From positions 868,001-932,000 of the forward strand of contig NZ_NEVM01000005.1 of NCBI RefSeq assembly GCF_002261225.1: a DNA stretch of 64,000 nt, in the 5' to 3' direction. The number at the start of each line of letters is the position of its first letter. The stretch's first letter is position 1. This DNA comes from Bordetella genomosp. 10 (GTDB lineage Bacteria; Pseudomonadota; Gammaproteobacteria; Burkholderiales; Burkholderiaceae_B). Below are positions 46,748 through 54,164 of the stretch, in pieces. The translations under genes and the position numbers were made by a program. Below the pieces are notes generated by a model, which saw only the letters and a program-made list of their open reading frames with translations, was not told the origin of the DNA and did no database searches.

Positions 46748-46776
46748 GTAAGACGCCGGCCCTCCCGCTTTATTCC
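46748..46776 (-). promoter_or_regulatory. ECF-type promoter of the catalase/cytochrome b561 operon
   Basis: On the minus strand: GGAATAAA (46769-46776), 12 bases, then GCGTCTTAC (46748-46756). It matches the plus-strand element at 46801-46829 in both boxes and spacing. The -10 box ends 41 bases from the catalase ATG. GGAATA/CGTCTT-like boxes are typical of ECF sigma factors. Confidence 0.8.
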
Positions 46777-46800
46777 CTGGGATATTTTTTCCGCTCCCAT

Positions 46801-46829
46801 GGAATAAACCGCGGCCTCGCGCGTCTTAC
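46801..46829 (+). promoter_or_regulatory. ECF-type promoter of the sigma/anti-sigma operon
   Basis: GGAATAAA (46801-46808), 12 bases, then GCGTCTTAC (46821-46829), 77 bases before the ECF sigma ATG. It is identical in both boxes to the divergent element at 46748-46776, which predicts that the sigma factor activates its own operon and the divergent peroxidase operon. Confidence 0.8.
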
Positions 46830-46905
46830 GGGTTCCGACTGGCGCTTTTCGCGCGCGCATTCCCTTCCCCGCCCGCTCCCGCGTATCCGGGAAACCTGGC
46901 CCGCC

Positions 46906-47427
46906 ATGCCTTCGACTTCGACCGAACAAGACGATCAACTGCGTGAACTGATTCCACGGCTACGGCGCTTCGCGCTGTGGCTGACCCGCGACGTCCACGC
47001 GGCCGACGACCTCGTCCAATCCACCCTGGAGCGCGCGCTGTCCCGCTGGGCCAGCCGGCGCGGCGGCGACACCCTGCGCAGTTGGCTGTTCACGATCCTG
47101 CATCGGCGCTTCATCGACGGACAGCGCAGCGCGAAACGCCATGCGCGGCTGCTCGGCAGCCTGCGGGAGCCCGATGAAGCGCACTGGCCATCGGCCGAAC
47201 ACATGGCCGCCACCCGCTCCACGCTCAACGCCTTCGGCGAACTGTCCGCCGAGCAGCGCGGCCTGCTGCTCCTGGTGGCCGTCGAGGGCTTCAGCTACCA
47301 GGAGGTCGCCGACCTTCTCGACGTGCCGATCGGCACGGTCATGTCACGGCTTTCCCGCGCGCGGCAGGCATTGCGCCAGCTCAGCGGCGGGAAGCGTCCA
47401 GCCCCCTTGTTGCGAGTCATGAAATGA
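46906..47427 (+). CDS. ECF sigma-70 family RNA polymerase sigma factor
   Basis: 173 residues. Region 2 is at about 12-80 (FALWLTRDVHAADDLVQSTLERAL, then DTLRSWLFTILHRRFID) and region 4 at about 105-160 (LSAEQRGLLLLVAVEGFSYQEVADLLDVPIGTVMSRLSRAR). It binds core polymerase and reads the GGAATAAA / GCGTCTTAC promoters nearby. It overlaps the anti-sigma gene by four bases (ATGA). The divergent peroxidase points to an oxidative-stress regulon. Confidence 0.93.
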   Translation: MPSTSTEQDDQLRELIPRLRRFALWLTRDVHAADDLVQSTLERALSRWASRRGGDTLRSWLFTILHRRFIDGQRSAKRHARLLGSLREPDEAHWPSAEHMAATRSTLNAFGELSAEQRGLLLLVAVEGFSYQEVADLLDVPIGTVMSRLSRARQALRQLSGGKRPAPLLRVMK

Positions 47428-48191
47428 GCATTCCTCCAGACGAAGACGATCTCCATGCCTACGTCGACGGCCGGCTCGACGACGAGACGCGCGAGTCCCT
47501 CGAACGCGCGTTCGCGCAAGATCCGGGCAAGGCCGCGCGGGCGCAACGCTGGCTGCGGGACGCCCGGAACCTGCGGGCCGAGCTGGACGACCTGCCGCTG
47601 CCGCCCGCGAATCCGGCGCTCGATCCGGCGGCGATCCGCGCCGGGCTCGCCGCGCGCGCGCGGACACGCTGGGCGATCGCGGCGTCCATGGTCCTTTGCC
47701 TGGGGTTGGGCACGATGGGGGGCTGGCAGGCGCGCGGCTGGCGGGGCGGCGTGGACGCATCCTTGCGCGCCGCGCCCATGAGCGACGCCATCGCCGCCTA
47801 CAGATTGATGGTGGTCGACCGCAGCGCGCACATCGATTTCACGGCATCCAGCGTCGGCGAATTGCAGGCGTGGCTGGCGCGCAGCGTGGGGCCCGGGGCC
47901 AGGCTGCCGGATCTGGCCGCGGCGGGCTTCCACCCGGTCGGCGGAAGATTGTTCGCCACCGAGGGAGGCGCGGCGGCCATGGTCCTTTACGAGGATGCCG
48001 CCAAGCGCACGCTCAGCTTCTACCTCCGGCCGCCGGAAATGCCGCGGCAGCGGCTGCCGGCCGGCAAACGCACGGACGGTGGACTGCTGGCGCGCTATGG
48101 CACCCTGCACGGCCTGCTCTATGCCGTGGTCGGACCGGTGGAAAGCCTGGACGAGAACGCCGTTGCGCACGCGCTGGACGAACAGACATGA
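47424..48191 (+). CDS. Transmembrane anti-sigma factor
   Basis: 255 residues. Cytoplasmic N-terminal anti-sigma domain (DEDDLHAYVDGRLDDETRESLERAF, about 6-30), a single TM segment at about 83-100 and a periplasmic C-terminal sensor of 150 residues. The zinc-finger HxxxCxxC of ZAS anti-sigmas is missing, so release of the sigma factor is not by oxidation of such a cluster. The start overlaps the ECF gene, giving 1:1 synthesis. The signal, perhaps periplasmic peroxide, is inferred from the divergent operon. Confidence 0.88.
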   Translation: MSIPPDEDDLHAYVDGRLDDETRESLERAFAQDPGKAARAQRWLRDARNLRAELDDLPLPPANPALDPAAIRAGLAARARTRWAIAASMVLCLGLGTMGGWQARGWRGGVDASLRAAPMSDAIAAYRLMVVDRSAHIDFTASSVGELQAWLARSVGPGARLPDLAAAGFHPVGGRLFATEGGAAAMVLYEDAAKRTLSFYLRPPEMPRQRLPAGKRTDGGLLARYGTLHGLLYAVVGPVESLDENAVAHALDEQT

Positions 48192-48193
48192 AC

Positions 48194-48262
48194 CACGCCG
48201 CGCGGCTGCGCCGCTTGCTGCCCCCCGAGGGGGCGCTTTTCATCTTGGGAGCGGCCCGGCGA
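48194..48262. repeat. Second copy of the intergenic repeat
   Basis: CACGCCGCGCGGCT and CGCCGCTTGCTGCC here recur in the same order at 11080-11109, and CTTGGGAGCGGCCCGGC resembles 11119-11135. The copy contains CCCCC-CGAG-GGGGC. It follows the anti-sigma stop and may end that operon. Confidence 0.6.
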
Positions 48263-48264
48263 TG

Positions 48265-48313
48265 AAAAAAGCCGTTGCATGAACCGACCCCGGAGGTCGA
48301 CCCATGCAACGGC
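48265..48313 (-). terminator. Strong intrinsic terminator of the DUF2325 gene
   Basis: GCCGTTGCATG (48271-48281) and CATGCAACGGC (48303-48313) pair perfectly. An inner stem CGACC/GGTCG closes a 5-base loop, and six T residues follow on the minus strand (48265-48270). This is a textbook rho-independent terminator 44 bases past the DUF2325 stop. Confidence 0.9.
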
Positions 48314-48356
48314 CCTTGCTTGAAGTATCCAGCCCTGCCCTGCCCGAACGCCGCGC

Positions 48357-48689
48357 TCAGTGCGTCTTCACGCCGCTGTTCGGGTTGTTCGGACACAAGC
48401 CGCACTGGTTCAGCGCCTGCTGCATGCTGCATACCGAGCGCCGGCACGCCACCACCTTGATGCCCGCCCGCTGGGCCGAATGGCGGAACGTCTTCATGAC
48501 GTTGTGGCCGAGGAAATCGGTCAGCAGGATCACCAGTTGCGTGCCCGTGGGCAACGACAAGCCGCGTTTCTGATGCGAAGGATCACGCCCGCTGATATGG
48601 TGCGTGATCGAAATGTTGTGTCCTTTCAGCAAGTCCGGGATGTTGCCTAGCCGGTCCGCCCCCACTACCACTGCGCTTAGTCCCGCCAT
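48357..48689 (-). CDS. DUF2325 family protein
   Basis: 110 residues, matching the whole family: AVVVGADRLGNIPDLLKGH, ITHHISGRDPSHQKR, LVILLTDFLGHNVMKTFRHSAQRAG and VVACRRSVCSMQQAL. The fold looks like a small Rossmann-type domain with a cysteine-rich tail (CRRSVC, NQCGLC). Biochemical role unknown. ATG 48689 follows GAGGGA. It is a single-gene unit: a Fur-like box lies 37 bases upstream and a strong terminator follows, which hints at an iron-linked role. Confidence 0.88.
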   Translation of the reverse strand: MAGLSAVVVGADRLGNIPDLLKGHNISITHHISGRDPSHQKRGLSLPTGTQLVILLTDFLGHNVMKTFRHSAQRAGIKVVACRRSVCSMQQALNQCGLCPNNPNSGVKTH

Positions 48690-48725
48690 GAGATTCCCTC
48701 GTTGCGTTCGTTGATGTGGGATTAA

Positions 48726-48740
48726 TGATAATGATTCTTG
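48726..48740. promoter_or_regulatory. Fur-box candidate upstream of DUF2325
   Basis: TGATAATGATTCTTG matches 11 of 14 non-central positions of the 7-1-7 Fur consensus TGATAAT-n-ATTATCA, with more Fur-like hexamers (AATGAT) adjoining on the left. It sits 37 bases before the DUF2325 ATG, where bound Fur-Fe would block transcription. Confidence 0.5.
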
Positions 48741-48908
48741 TTTGTTTGGGCAAGTAAATGAGAAAACTTCTTATTTATATTTTTTATTGAGAAAACTGAA
48801 GGCATAGTGGGGATCGGGGAGAGGCGTCTTCCAGGACAGCCCCTACGATCCCACCGCAACCGCCGCCGCGGCTTGCGTTGGATCAAGAAGGCCCCGCTTC
48901 GGCCGCGC

Positions 48909-48949
48909 AAAAGACAAACGGGCGGCGCCATCGCTGGCGCTGCCCGTTT
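48909..48949 (-). terminator. Intrinsic terminator of cysB
   Basis: A 15-base inverted repeat (48916-48930 with 48935-48949, one G-T pair, 4-base loop TCGC) lies 41 bases past the cysB stop. On the minus strand it is followed by a TTTGTCTTTT stretch. Confidence 0.8.
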
Positions 48950-48989
48950 TGGGGGACACAAGGCTTCCCGGGACTGCCCGGGCGGCGTT

Positions 48990-49937
48990 CTAGTCGGCCT
49001 GCTGCCCTTGCACCGCCTTGGCCACGACGTTGCGCGTCAGGGCCGGCGCCAGCATCTCGATGAAGGTATAGACGTAGTCCCGCAGGAAGACGCCCGCCTT
49101 CACCCCCACCCGCGTCGTATGGGTGCCGAACAAGTGCCCCACCGGCAGGCCGATCAGGCCGCTGTCGCGGCGCGGATCGTAGGCCACGCCGGCGATGATG
49201 CCGATGCCCAGGCCGACGTCGACGTACGTCTTGATCACGTCGGCGTCGATGGCCTCCAGCACGATGTCCGGGTGGATGCTCTTGCTGGCGAAGACCTCGT
49301 CGATGGTCGAGCGGCCGGTGAAGGCGCGGTCGTAGGTCACGATCGGATAGGCCGCCAGTTGTTCCAGCGTCAGCCGCTTGGCCTCGCTGGACTTCAGTTC
49401 GGCCAGCTCGTGGTCCGGCCGCACCACCACGGTGTGCTCCCAGGTATAGCAGGGCAAGGTCGCCAGGCCCGGCGTCAGGGCCAGGGACTCCGTGGCGATC
49501 GCCAGGTCGGCCTGCTCGTGCAGCACCATTTCCGCCAGTTGCGACGGGCTGCCTTCGGCCAGGGACAGGTGCACCTTGGGAAATTGCTTGCGGAAGGTGG
49601 GAATCACGCGCGGCAACAGGTAGCGCGCTTGCGTATGGGTACACGCGATCACCAGGCCGCCCTCGTCGCGGCGGGCGAACTCGTCGCTGACCTTCTTCAG
49701 GTTATCGACCTCGCGCATGATGCGATCGATCACCTGGGACACGGCCAGCCCGGGCTTGGTCAATCCCTTGATGCGCTTGCCATGGCGTTCGAAGATCTTG
49801 ACGCCCAGTTCATCCTCGAACTCGATGATGGCCTTGGACACGCCGGGCTGGGACGTATAGAGCATGCGCGCGGCTTCGGTAAGGTTGAAGTCGCGGCGGA
49901 TGGTTTCTCTGACAAAACGGAATTGTTGCAGGTTCAT
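48990..49937 (-). CDS. cysB: CysB, LysR-type regulator of sulfur assimilation
   Basis: 315 residues. The CysB N-terminus MNLQQFRFVRETIRRDFNLTEAARMLYTSQPGVSKAIIEFEDELGVKIFERHGKR (positions 1-55) is distinctive, and the effector half has ACTHTQARYLLPRVIPTF and DADVIKTYVDVGLGIGIIAG. It senses N-acetylserine and activates cysteine biosynthesis genes, which are not in the window. ATG 49937 follows CAGGAATCC. A near-consensus promoter is at 49963-49990 and a terminator follows, so it is a single-gene unit. Confidence 0.93.
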   Translation of the reverse strand: MNLQQFRFVRETIRRDFNLTEAARMLYTSQPGVSKAIIEFEDELGVKIFERHGKRIKGLTKPGLAVSQVIDRIMREVDNLKKVSDEFARRDEGGLVIACTHTQARYLLPRVIPTFRKQFPKVHLSLAEGSPSQLAEMVLHEQADLAIATESLALTPGLATLPCYTWEHTVVVRPDHELAELKSSEAKRLTLEQLAAYPIVTYDRAFTGRSTIDEVFASKSIHPDIVLEAIDADVIKTYVDVGLGIGIIAGVAYDPRRDSGLIGLPVGHLFGTHTTRVGVKAGVFLRDYVYTFIEMLAPALTRNVVAKAVQGQQAD

Positions 49938-49962
49938 GGGGGATTCCTGAGCAGGACCCCCG

Positions 49963-49990
49963 ATTATAGGTAATAAAGAACGCATTCCAA
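49963..49990 (-). promoter_or_regulatory. Sigma-70 promoter of cysB
   Basis: On the minus strand: TTGGAA (49985-49990), 16 bases, then a perfect TATAAT (49963-49968), 25 bases before the cysB ATG. The AT-rich stretch just upstream (49991-50012) could hold an UP element or a CysB autoregulation site. Confidence 0.65.
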
Positions 49991-50126
49991 ATTACATATT
50001 AGTATAAGCTTAGGCGCTATACGGCCATGGAGAAAGGCCGCATCGCGCCGGCGCCCCGCAAAGACGCAACGCATCGTCAGTCCGCGAACGCCAAGCCCTC
50101 GCCCGGCGTCCGCGAACATCCCCCTC

Positions 50127-51620
50127 TTACTTCATCGAAATAGTCGAATTCACCGTCCGGCCATGGCCCGACCAGCGGGCCGTGACGGTCTTGGTCTGGG
50201 TCCAGAACTGCACCGCCTGCTTGCCGTTGGGGCCCAGGTCGCCGAGCTTGGAGCCGCGTGAGCCGGTGAAGCTGAACCAGGCCACGGGCACCGGGATGGG
50301 GATGTTGATGCCCACCTGGCCGACGTCGATGTTGTTCTGGAAATAATGCGCCGCGGCGCCGTCCTGGGTGAAAAGCGCGACGCCGTTGCCGTTGGGATTG
50401 CCGTTGACGAAGGCCACGGCGTCCTCCAGCGTTTCCACCTCCACCACGCACAGCACCGGTCCGAATATCTCCTCCGTGTAGATCTTCATATCGCCCTTCA
50501 CGCCCGAAAACACCGTGGGGCCGACGAAATTGCCCTTCTCGAAACCGCTGACCTCGATGCCGCGGCCGTCGAGCAGCAGTTGCGCGCCTTCGTCCACGCC
50601 CTGCTGGATCAGGCCCTCCACGCGCTTGCGCGCCGACGGCGACACCAGCGGGCCGAGATCGGCCTGGCGATCGACGCCGTTGTTGACCTTCAGCTTGCGC
50701 GCCCGCTCGACGAACTCGGGCAGCCACTCGCGCGATTGACCGACGAACACCGCCACCGACGTCGCCATGCAGCGCTGGCCCGCCGCGCCGAAAGCCGCGC
50801 CCAGCAACTGGTTGAGCACCACTTCGGGGTCCGCGTCGGGCAGCACCACGCAGTGGTTCTTCGCGCCCATCATGGCCTGGCAGCGCTTGCCGGCTTCCGA
50901 CGCGCGGTGATAAATCTCCGTGCCCACGCGCGTCGAACCGATGAAGGAGACCGCCTTGATATCCGGATGGTCGCAAATGCCCATGGCGATGTCCGGGCCG
51001 CCATGCAGGACGTTCAGCACGCCCGGCGGCAGGCCCGCCTCCAGCGCCAGTTGCGCCAGGAACAGGGAAGACGTCGGATCCTGCTCGGAAGGCTTGAGGA
51101 TGAAGGTATTGCCGCAGGACACGGCGATGGGGAACATGAAGCAAGGCAGCATCACCGGAAAATTGAAAGCCGTGATGCCGGCGCACACGCCCAGGGGCTG
51201 GATCAGCGTGTAGACGTCGATGCCGGACGCGGCGTTCTCCGCGTACTCGCCCAGTTGCAGGCTGGCGATGGCGCAGGCGTGCTCGACCACCTCCAGGCCG
51301 CGTCCCACTTCCCCCTCGGCATCGGGCAGGGTCTTGCCATGCTCGCGGGTGATCATCTCGGCCAGCTTGCCGGTGTTGTCGCGCAGCAGTTGCTGGAACT
51401 TCAGCATGACGCGCATGCGCGTGCCCTGGCCGGCGTTGCGCCAGGTCTGGTAGGCCTCTTTCGCATTGGCGACGGCGCGGTCGAGCTCCTCCCGCGTGGC
51501 GAAAGGCACTTGCGCCACCACCTCCTGGGTCGCGGGATTGACGACGTCGCGCCACTGCGTGGTTTTCGATTGCACCAGCTCGCCGCCGATCAGCAGCGGC
51601 AGGCGGGGAATGTCGGTCAT
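50127..51620 (-). CDS. mmsA: CoA-acylating methylmalonate-semialdehyde dehydrogenase
   Basis: 497 residues, standard length. Aldehyde-dehydrogenase fold with MmsA-specific features: ITAFNFPVMLPCFMFPIAVSCGNTFILKPSE, the catalytic Cys in GAAGQRCMATS and EEIFGPVLCVVEVETLEDAV. Converts methylmalonate or malonate semialdehyde to propionyl-CoA or acetyl-CoA in valine, thymine and inositol breakdown. The usual mmsB partner is absent; instead an amino-acid-type binding protein is 22 bases upstream. ATG 51620 follows GGAGACC. Confidence 0.93.
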   Translation of the reverse strand: MTDIPRLPLLIGGELVQSKTTQWRDVVNPATQEVVAQVPFATREELDRAVANAKEAYQTWRNAGQGTRMRVMLKFQQLLRDNTGKLAEMITREHGKTLPDAEGEVGRGLEVVEHACAIASLQLGEYAENAASGIDVYTLIQPLGVCAGITAFNFPVMLPCFMFPIAVSCGNTFILKPSEQDPTSSLFLAQLALEAGLPPGVLNVLHGGPDIAMGICDHPDIKAVSFIGSTRVGTEIYHRASEAGKRCQAMMGAKNHCVVLPDADPEVVLNQLLGAAFGAAGQRCMATSVAVFVGQSREWLPEFVERARKLKVNNGVDRQADLGPLVSPSARKRVEGLIQQGVDEGAQLLLDGRGIEVSGFEKGNFVGPTVFSGVKGDMKIYTEEIFGPVLCVVEVETLEDAVAFVNGNPNGNGVALFTQDGAAAHYFQNNIDVGQVGINIPIPVPVAWFSFTGSRGSKLGDLGPNGKQAVQFWTQTKTVTARWSGHGRTVNSTISMK

Positions 51621-51642
51621 GATGGTCTCCTCGTAAGCGGGT

Positions 51643-52941
51643 TCATTGGCGCGCGGACTGCTGCACCAGCGGGCAGGTGGAATCGGCCAGCGGCTGGAAG
51701 GCGTCGGCGGCGGGAATCACCGAGACCAGCTTGGAATAGTCCCAATCGCCATGCGATTCGGACGGCGTCTTCACCTGGTACAGATACATATCGTGGATCA
51801 CGCGGCCGTCGGCACGGATGGTCGCGTGACGCATGATGGGATCGTCGATGGGCATGCGGCGCATCTGCGCCGCCACCTTGTCGGCGTCGGTGGTGCCGGC
51901 CGCCGCGACGGCGCGCAGGTAGTGCAGCACGCTGGAATAGACGCCGGCCTGGGTCATGGTGGGCTTCAGGCCGCGGAAGGCCTTCTCGAAGCGCGCCGAC
52001 CATTTGCGCGAGGCGTCGTCATAGTCCCAGTAGAAGCCGTCCACATAGGACAGGCCCTGGGCGTTCTGCAGGCCCAGCGCCCGCAGGTCGGACAGGAAGA
52101 CCAGCAGCGCCACCAGCCGCTGGCCGCCGGCGACGATGCCGAATTCCCGCGCCTGCTTGACGGCGTTGACGGTGTCCTGGCCGCCGTTGGCCAGGGCCAC
52201 CACCTGCGCCTTCGAGGACTGCGCCTGCAACAGATAGGACGCGAAATCCGGCGCGTTCAGCGGATGGCGCACGCTGCCCACCGTGGTGCCGCCCAGGGCC
52301 TTCACGGCCTTGGCGGTATCGGCCTCCAGCGCATGGCCGAAGGCGTAGTCGACGGTGATGAAGTACCAGGACTTGCCGCCGTTGGCCACCGTGGCCTTGG
52401 CCGCCGCCACCGATTGCGAATAGGTGTCGAACATCCAATGGAAACCGGTGGGCGAGCATTCCTTGTTGGTCAGCGCCGTGGTGGCTGGCCCGGAGAACAG
52501 CGCGATGCGGTGCTTTTCACGGGCGATGCCCTGCACCGCCAGCGCCACCGCGGAGTTGGTCAGGTCGGCGATGGCGTTCACGCCGTCCCGGTCGAACCAC
52601 TCGCGCGCCCGCGCCGCGCCGACGTCGGCCTTGTTCTGGTTGTCGGCCGACACCAGCGAGATCTTCATGCCCTTGCACTGCGCCGCCAGGCAATCGTCGA
52701 TGGCCATCTGCGCGGCCGCCACCGACCCGGCGCCGCCCATGGAGGCATAGTTGCCGGACATGTCCGTCAACACGCCGATCTTCACCGTCGGCTGGCCGGC
52801 GGCGTGCGCGGCAAGCGGGAACAGGACGCCCGCGGACAGCGCGGGCGCGAGGCGGCGCATGCGGGACAGGACGGAGGGAAGCTGCGCGCGGACGCGCGCC
52901 AAGGCGCCCAGCGGTGCTGGCGCGGCATTGCGGAATTTCAT
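51643..52941 (-). CDS. Branched-chain amino acid ABC binding protein (LivK-like), orphan
   Basis: 432 residues. A long signal region ends near residue 48 (FPLAAHAA, then GQPTVKIGV); the mature part has the family-6 binding-protein start KIGVLTDMSGNYASMGGAGSVAAAQMAIDD and ALVSADNQNKADVGAARAREWFD-like follow-up, CSPTGFHWMFDTYSQS and TVDYAFGHALEAD. No Liv permease or ATPase genes are nearby. It sits first in a two-gene unit with mmsA, so the ligand may be a compound degraded through methylmalonate semialdehyde. An internal ATG at residue 28 (MRRLAP) is a possible shorter start with a more usual signal peptide length. Confidence 0.88.
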   Translation of the reverse strand: MKFRNAAPAPLGALARVRAQLPSVLSRMRRLAPALSAGVLFPLAAHAAGQPTVKIGVLTDMSGNYASMGGAGSVAAAQMAIDDCLAAQCKGMKISLVSADNQNKADVGAARAREWFDRDGVNAIADLTNSAVALAVQGIAREKHRIALFSGPATTALTNKECSPTGFHWMFDTYSQSVAAAKATVANGGKSWYFITVDYAFGHALEADTAKAVKALGGTTVGSVRHPLNAPDFASYLLQAQSSKAQVVALANGGQDTVNAVKQAREFGIVAGGQRLVALLVFLSDLRALGLQNAQGLSYVDGFYWDYDDASRKWSARFEKAFRGLKPTMTQAGVYSSVLHYLRAVAAAGTTDADKVAAQMRRMPIDDPIMRHATIRADGRVIHDMYLYQVKTPSESHGDWDYSKLVSVIPAADAFQPLADSTCPLVQQSARQ

Positions 52942-53073
52942 GGACTTGTCTCCTGGTTCTTCGCTGCCGGCCGCATGGGGTCTGACGCCTCCTCCAGCCT
53001 GGGCGGCCTCTATGGACCGTAGCCCAGTGTAGATGTGTAAAAATCCCCCAGCAATTGGACAAAATGCACATGA

Positions 53074-53093
53074 CTTGTGCGAAATTACACAAG
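53074..53093. promoter_or_regulatory. LysR-type operator candidate
   Basis: CTTGTG (53074-53079), eight bases, CACAAG (53088-53093): a perfect 6-bp inverted repeat in the 206-base gap between the divergent LysR gene and the binding protein/mmsA unit. It is 55 bases before the LysR ATG and is the expected place for a site serving both genes. Confidence 0.55.
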
Positions 53094-53147
53094 AAAACGG
53101 ATCCGCCCGGTTTTGCCCGGCGCGGCGCGAAAACGGAGCAAGACGAG

Positions 53148-54068
53148 ATGCTGGACTGGGACAGCCTGCGCTATTTCCTGGCCGTGGCGCGCACGCAGCG
53201 CGTGAGCGCCGCCGCCCGCCTGCTGGGCGTGGAACACACGACCGTCGCGCGCCGCGTGCGCGCGCTGGAAGCCGAGATGGACGTCCTGCTGTTCGAGAAG
53301 TCCCGCAGCGCGGGCTTCATGCTGACCGAGGACGGCCAGCGGCTGTTCGTCCATGCCGAGCAGATGGAAACCTGCGTGCACAACGCGCGCGAGAACCTGT
53401 CCGGCGTCGGCCAGGCGCCCTCGGGGCATATGCGCATCGGCGCCACGGAGGGTTTCGGCAGCTACGTATTGACGCCGCTGGCCGCGGATTTCCAGCGCCG
53501 CTATCCGCACATCACCCTGGACATCCTGCCGGTGCCGCGTTTCGTCAGCCTGTCCAAGCGCGAGGCGGACCTCGCCATCACCATCGAACGCCCCCAGCGC
53601 GGGCCCTACGTGTGCAGCAAGCTGTGCGACTACGCCCTGAAACTCTACGGCACGCCCGACTACCTGGCGCGCCATCCGGCCATCCGCCACCGCGACGACC
53701 TGTCCGGCCATACCTTCATCGGCTACGTGGACGAACTGCTTTTCAGCGAAAGGCTGCGCTACCTGGAGGACGTGCTGCCCGCCAGCCGGGTGGTGTTGCG
53801 CAGCACCAGCGTCATTGCCCAGTACCACGCGGCGCTGCAGGGACAATCGCTGGCCATCCTGCCCTGCTTCATCGCGGCGCAGGATCCGCACCTGGTCCCC
53901 ATCCTGGAGCGCGAAATCTCCATCACCCGCAGTTTCTGGATGTACTGCCACGAGGACCTGCGCAGGCTGAAGCGGGTCACCCTGCTGTGGGATTTCATGC
54001 GCAAATCGGTGCTGGGCAACGCGGCGCTGCTGGCTGGGCGCGGCGGCGCATTGCGCTATCTGCCCTGA
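53148..54068 (+). CDS. LysR family transcriptional regulator
   Basis: 306 residues. MLDWDSLRYFLAVARTQRVSAAARLLGVEHTTVARRVRALE at 1-41 is a LysR winged helix of the group that often begins WDxLRYFLAV; the rest is a type-2 periplasmic-binding effector domain (GHMRIGATEGFGSYVLTPLAADF). ATG 53148 is chosen because the family starts here; a frame beginning at 53055 adds an unrelated 31 residues across the operator region. Divergent from the binding protein/mmsA unit, which it probably regulates. Confidence 0.9.
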   Translation: MLDWDSLRYFLAVARTQRVSAAARLLGVEHTTVARRVRALEAEMDVLLFEKSRSAGFMLTEDGQRLFVHAEQMETCVHNARENLSGVGQAPSGHMRIGATEGFGSYVLTPLAADFQRRYPHITLDILPVPRFVSLSKREADLAITIERPQRGPYVCSKLCDYALKLYGTPDYLARHPAIRHRDDLSGHTFIGYVDELLFSERLRYLEDVLPASRVVLRSTSVIAQYHAALQGQSLAILPCFIAAQDPHLVPILEREISITRSFWMYCHEDLRRLKRVTLLWDFMRKSVLGNAALLAGRGGALRYLP

Positions 54069-54130
54069 CGGCACGCCGGCCGGCGGCGCGCGCAGCAGGC
54101 GCGGAATAAGGCATGGAGGGCTATTCAGGA

Positions 54131-54160
54131 AAAAGGGCGCCGATTCAATATCAGCGCCCT
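54131..54160 (-). terminator. Intrinsic terminator after lptF
   Basis: AGGGCGC (54134-54140) and GCGCCCT (54154-54160) form a stem, extended by GA/TC pairs, just 5 bases beyond the lptF stop. On the minus strand TTTTTCC follows the stem. It may also serve the LysR gene that ends at 54068. Confidence 0.8.
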
Positions 54161-54164
54161 TCCC

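Larger units (their letters stand above)
48690..48989. other. 300-base intergenic region between DUF2325 and cysB
   Basis: The left 100 bases are AT-rich (promoter area of DUF2325, minus strand); the right part holds the cysB terminator. No credible gene is present. Confidence 0.6.

Noticed and set aside
46708..46938. 77-residue N-terminal extension of the catalase-like protein
   Set aside because: It crosses both ECF promoters and the divergent sigma-factor start; no homology.
53055..53147. Upstream ATG extending the LysR protein by 31 residues
   Set aside because: It would place the palindromic operator candidate inside the coding region, and the LysR family starts at the second methionine.
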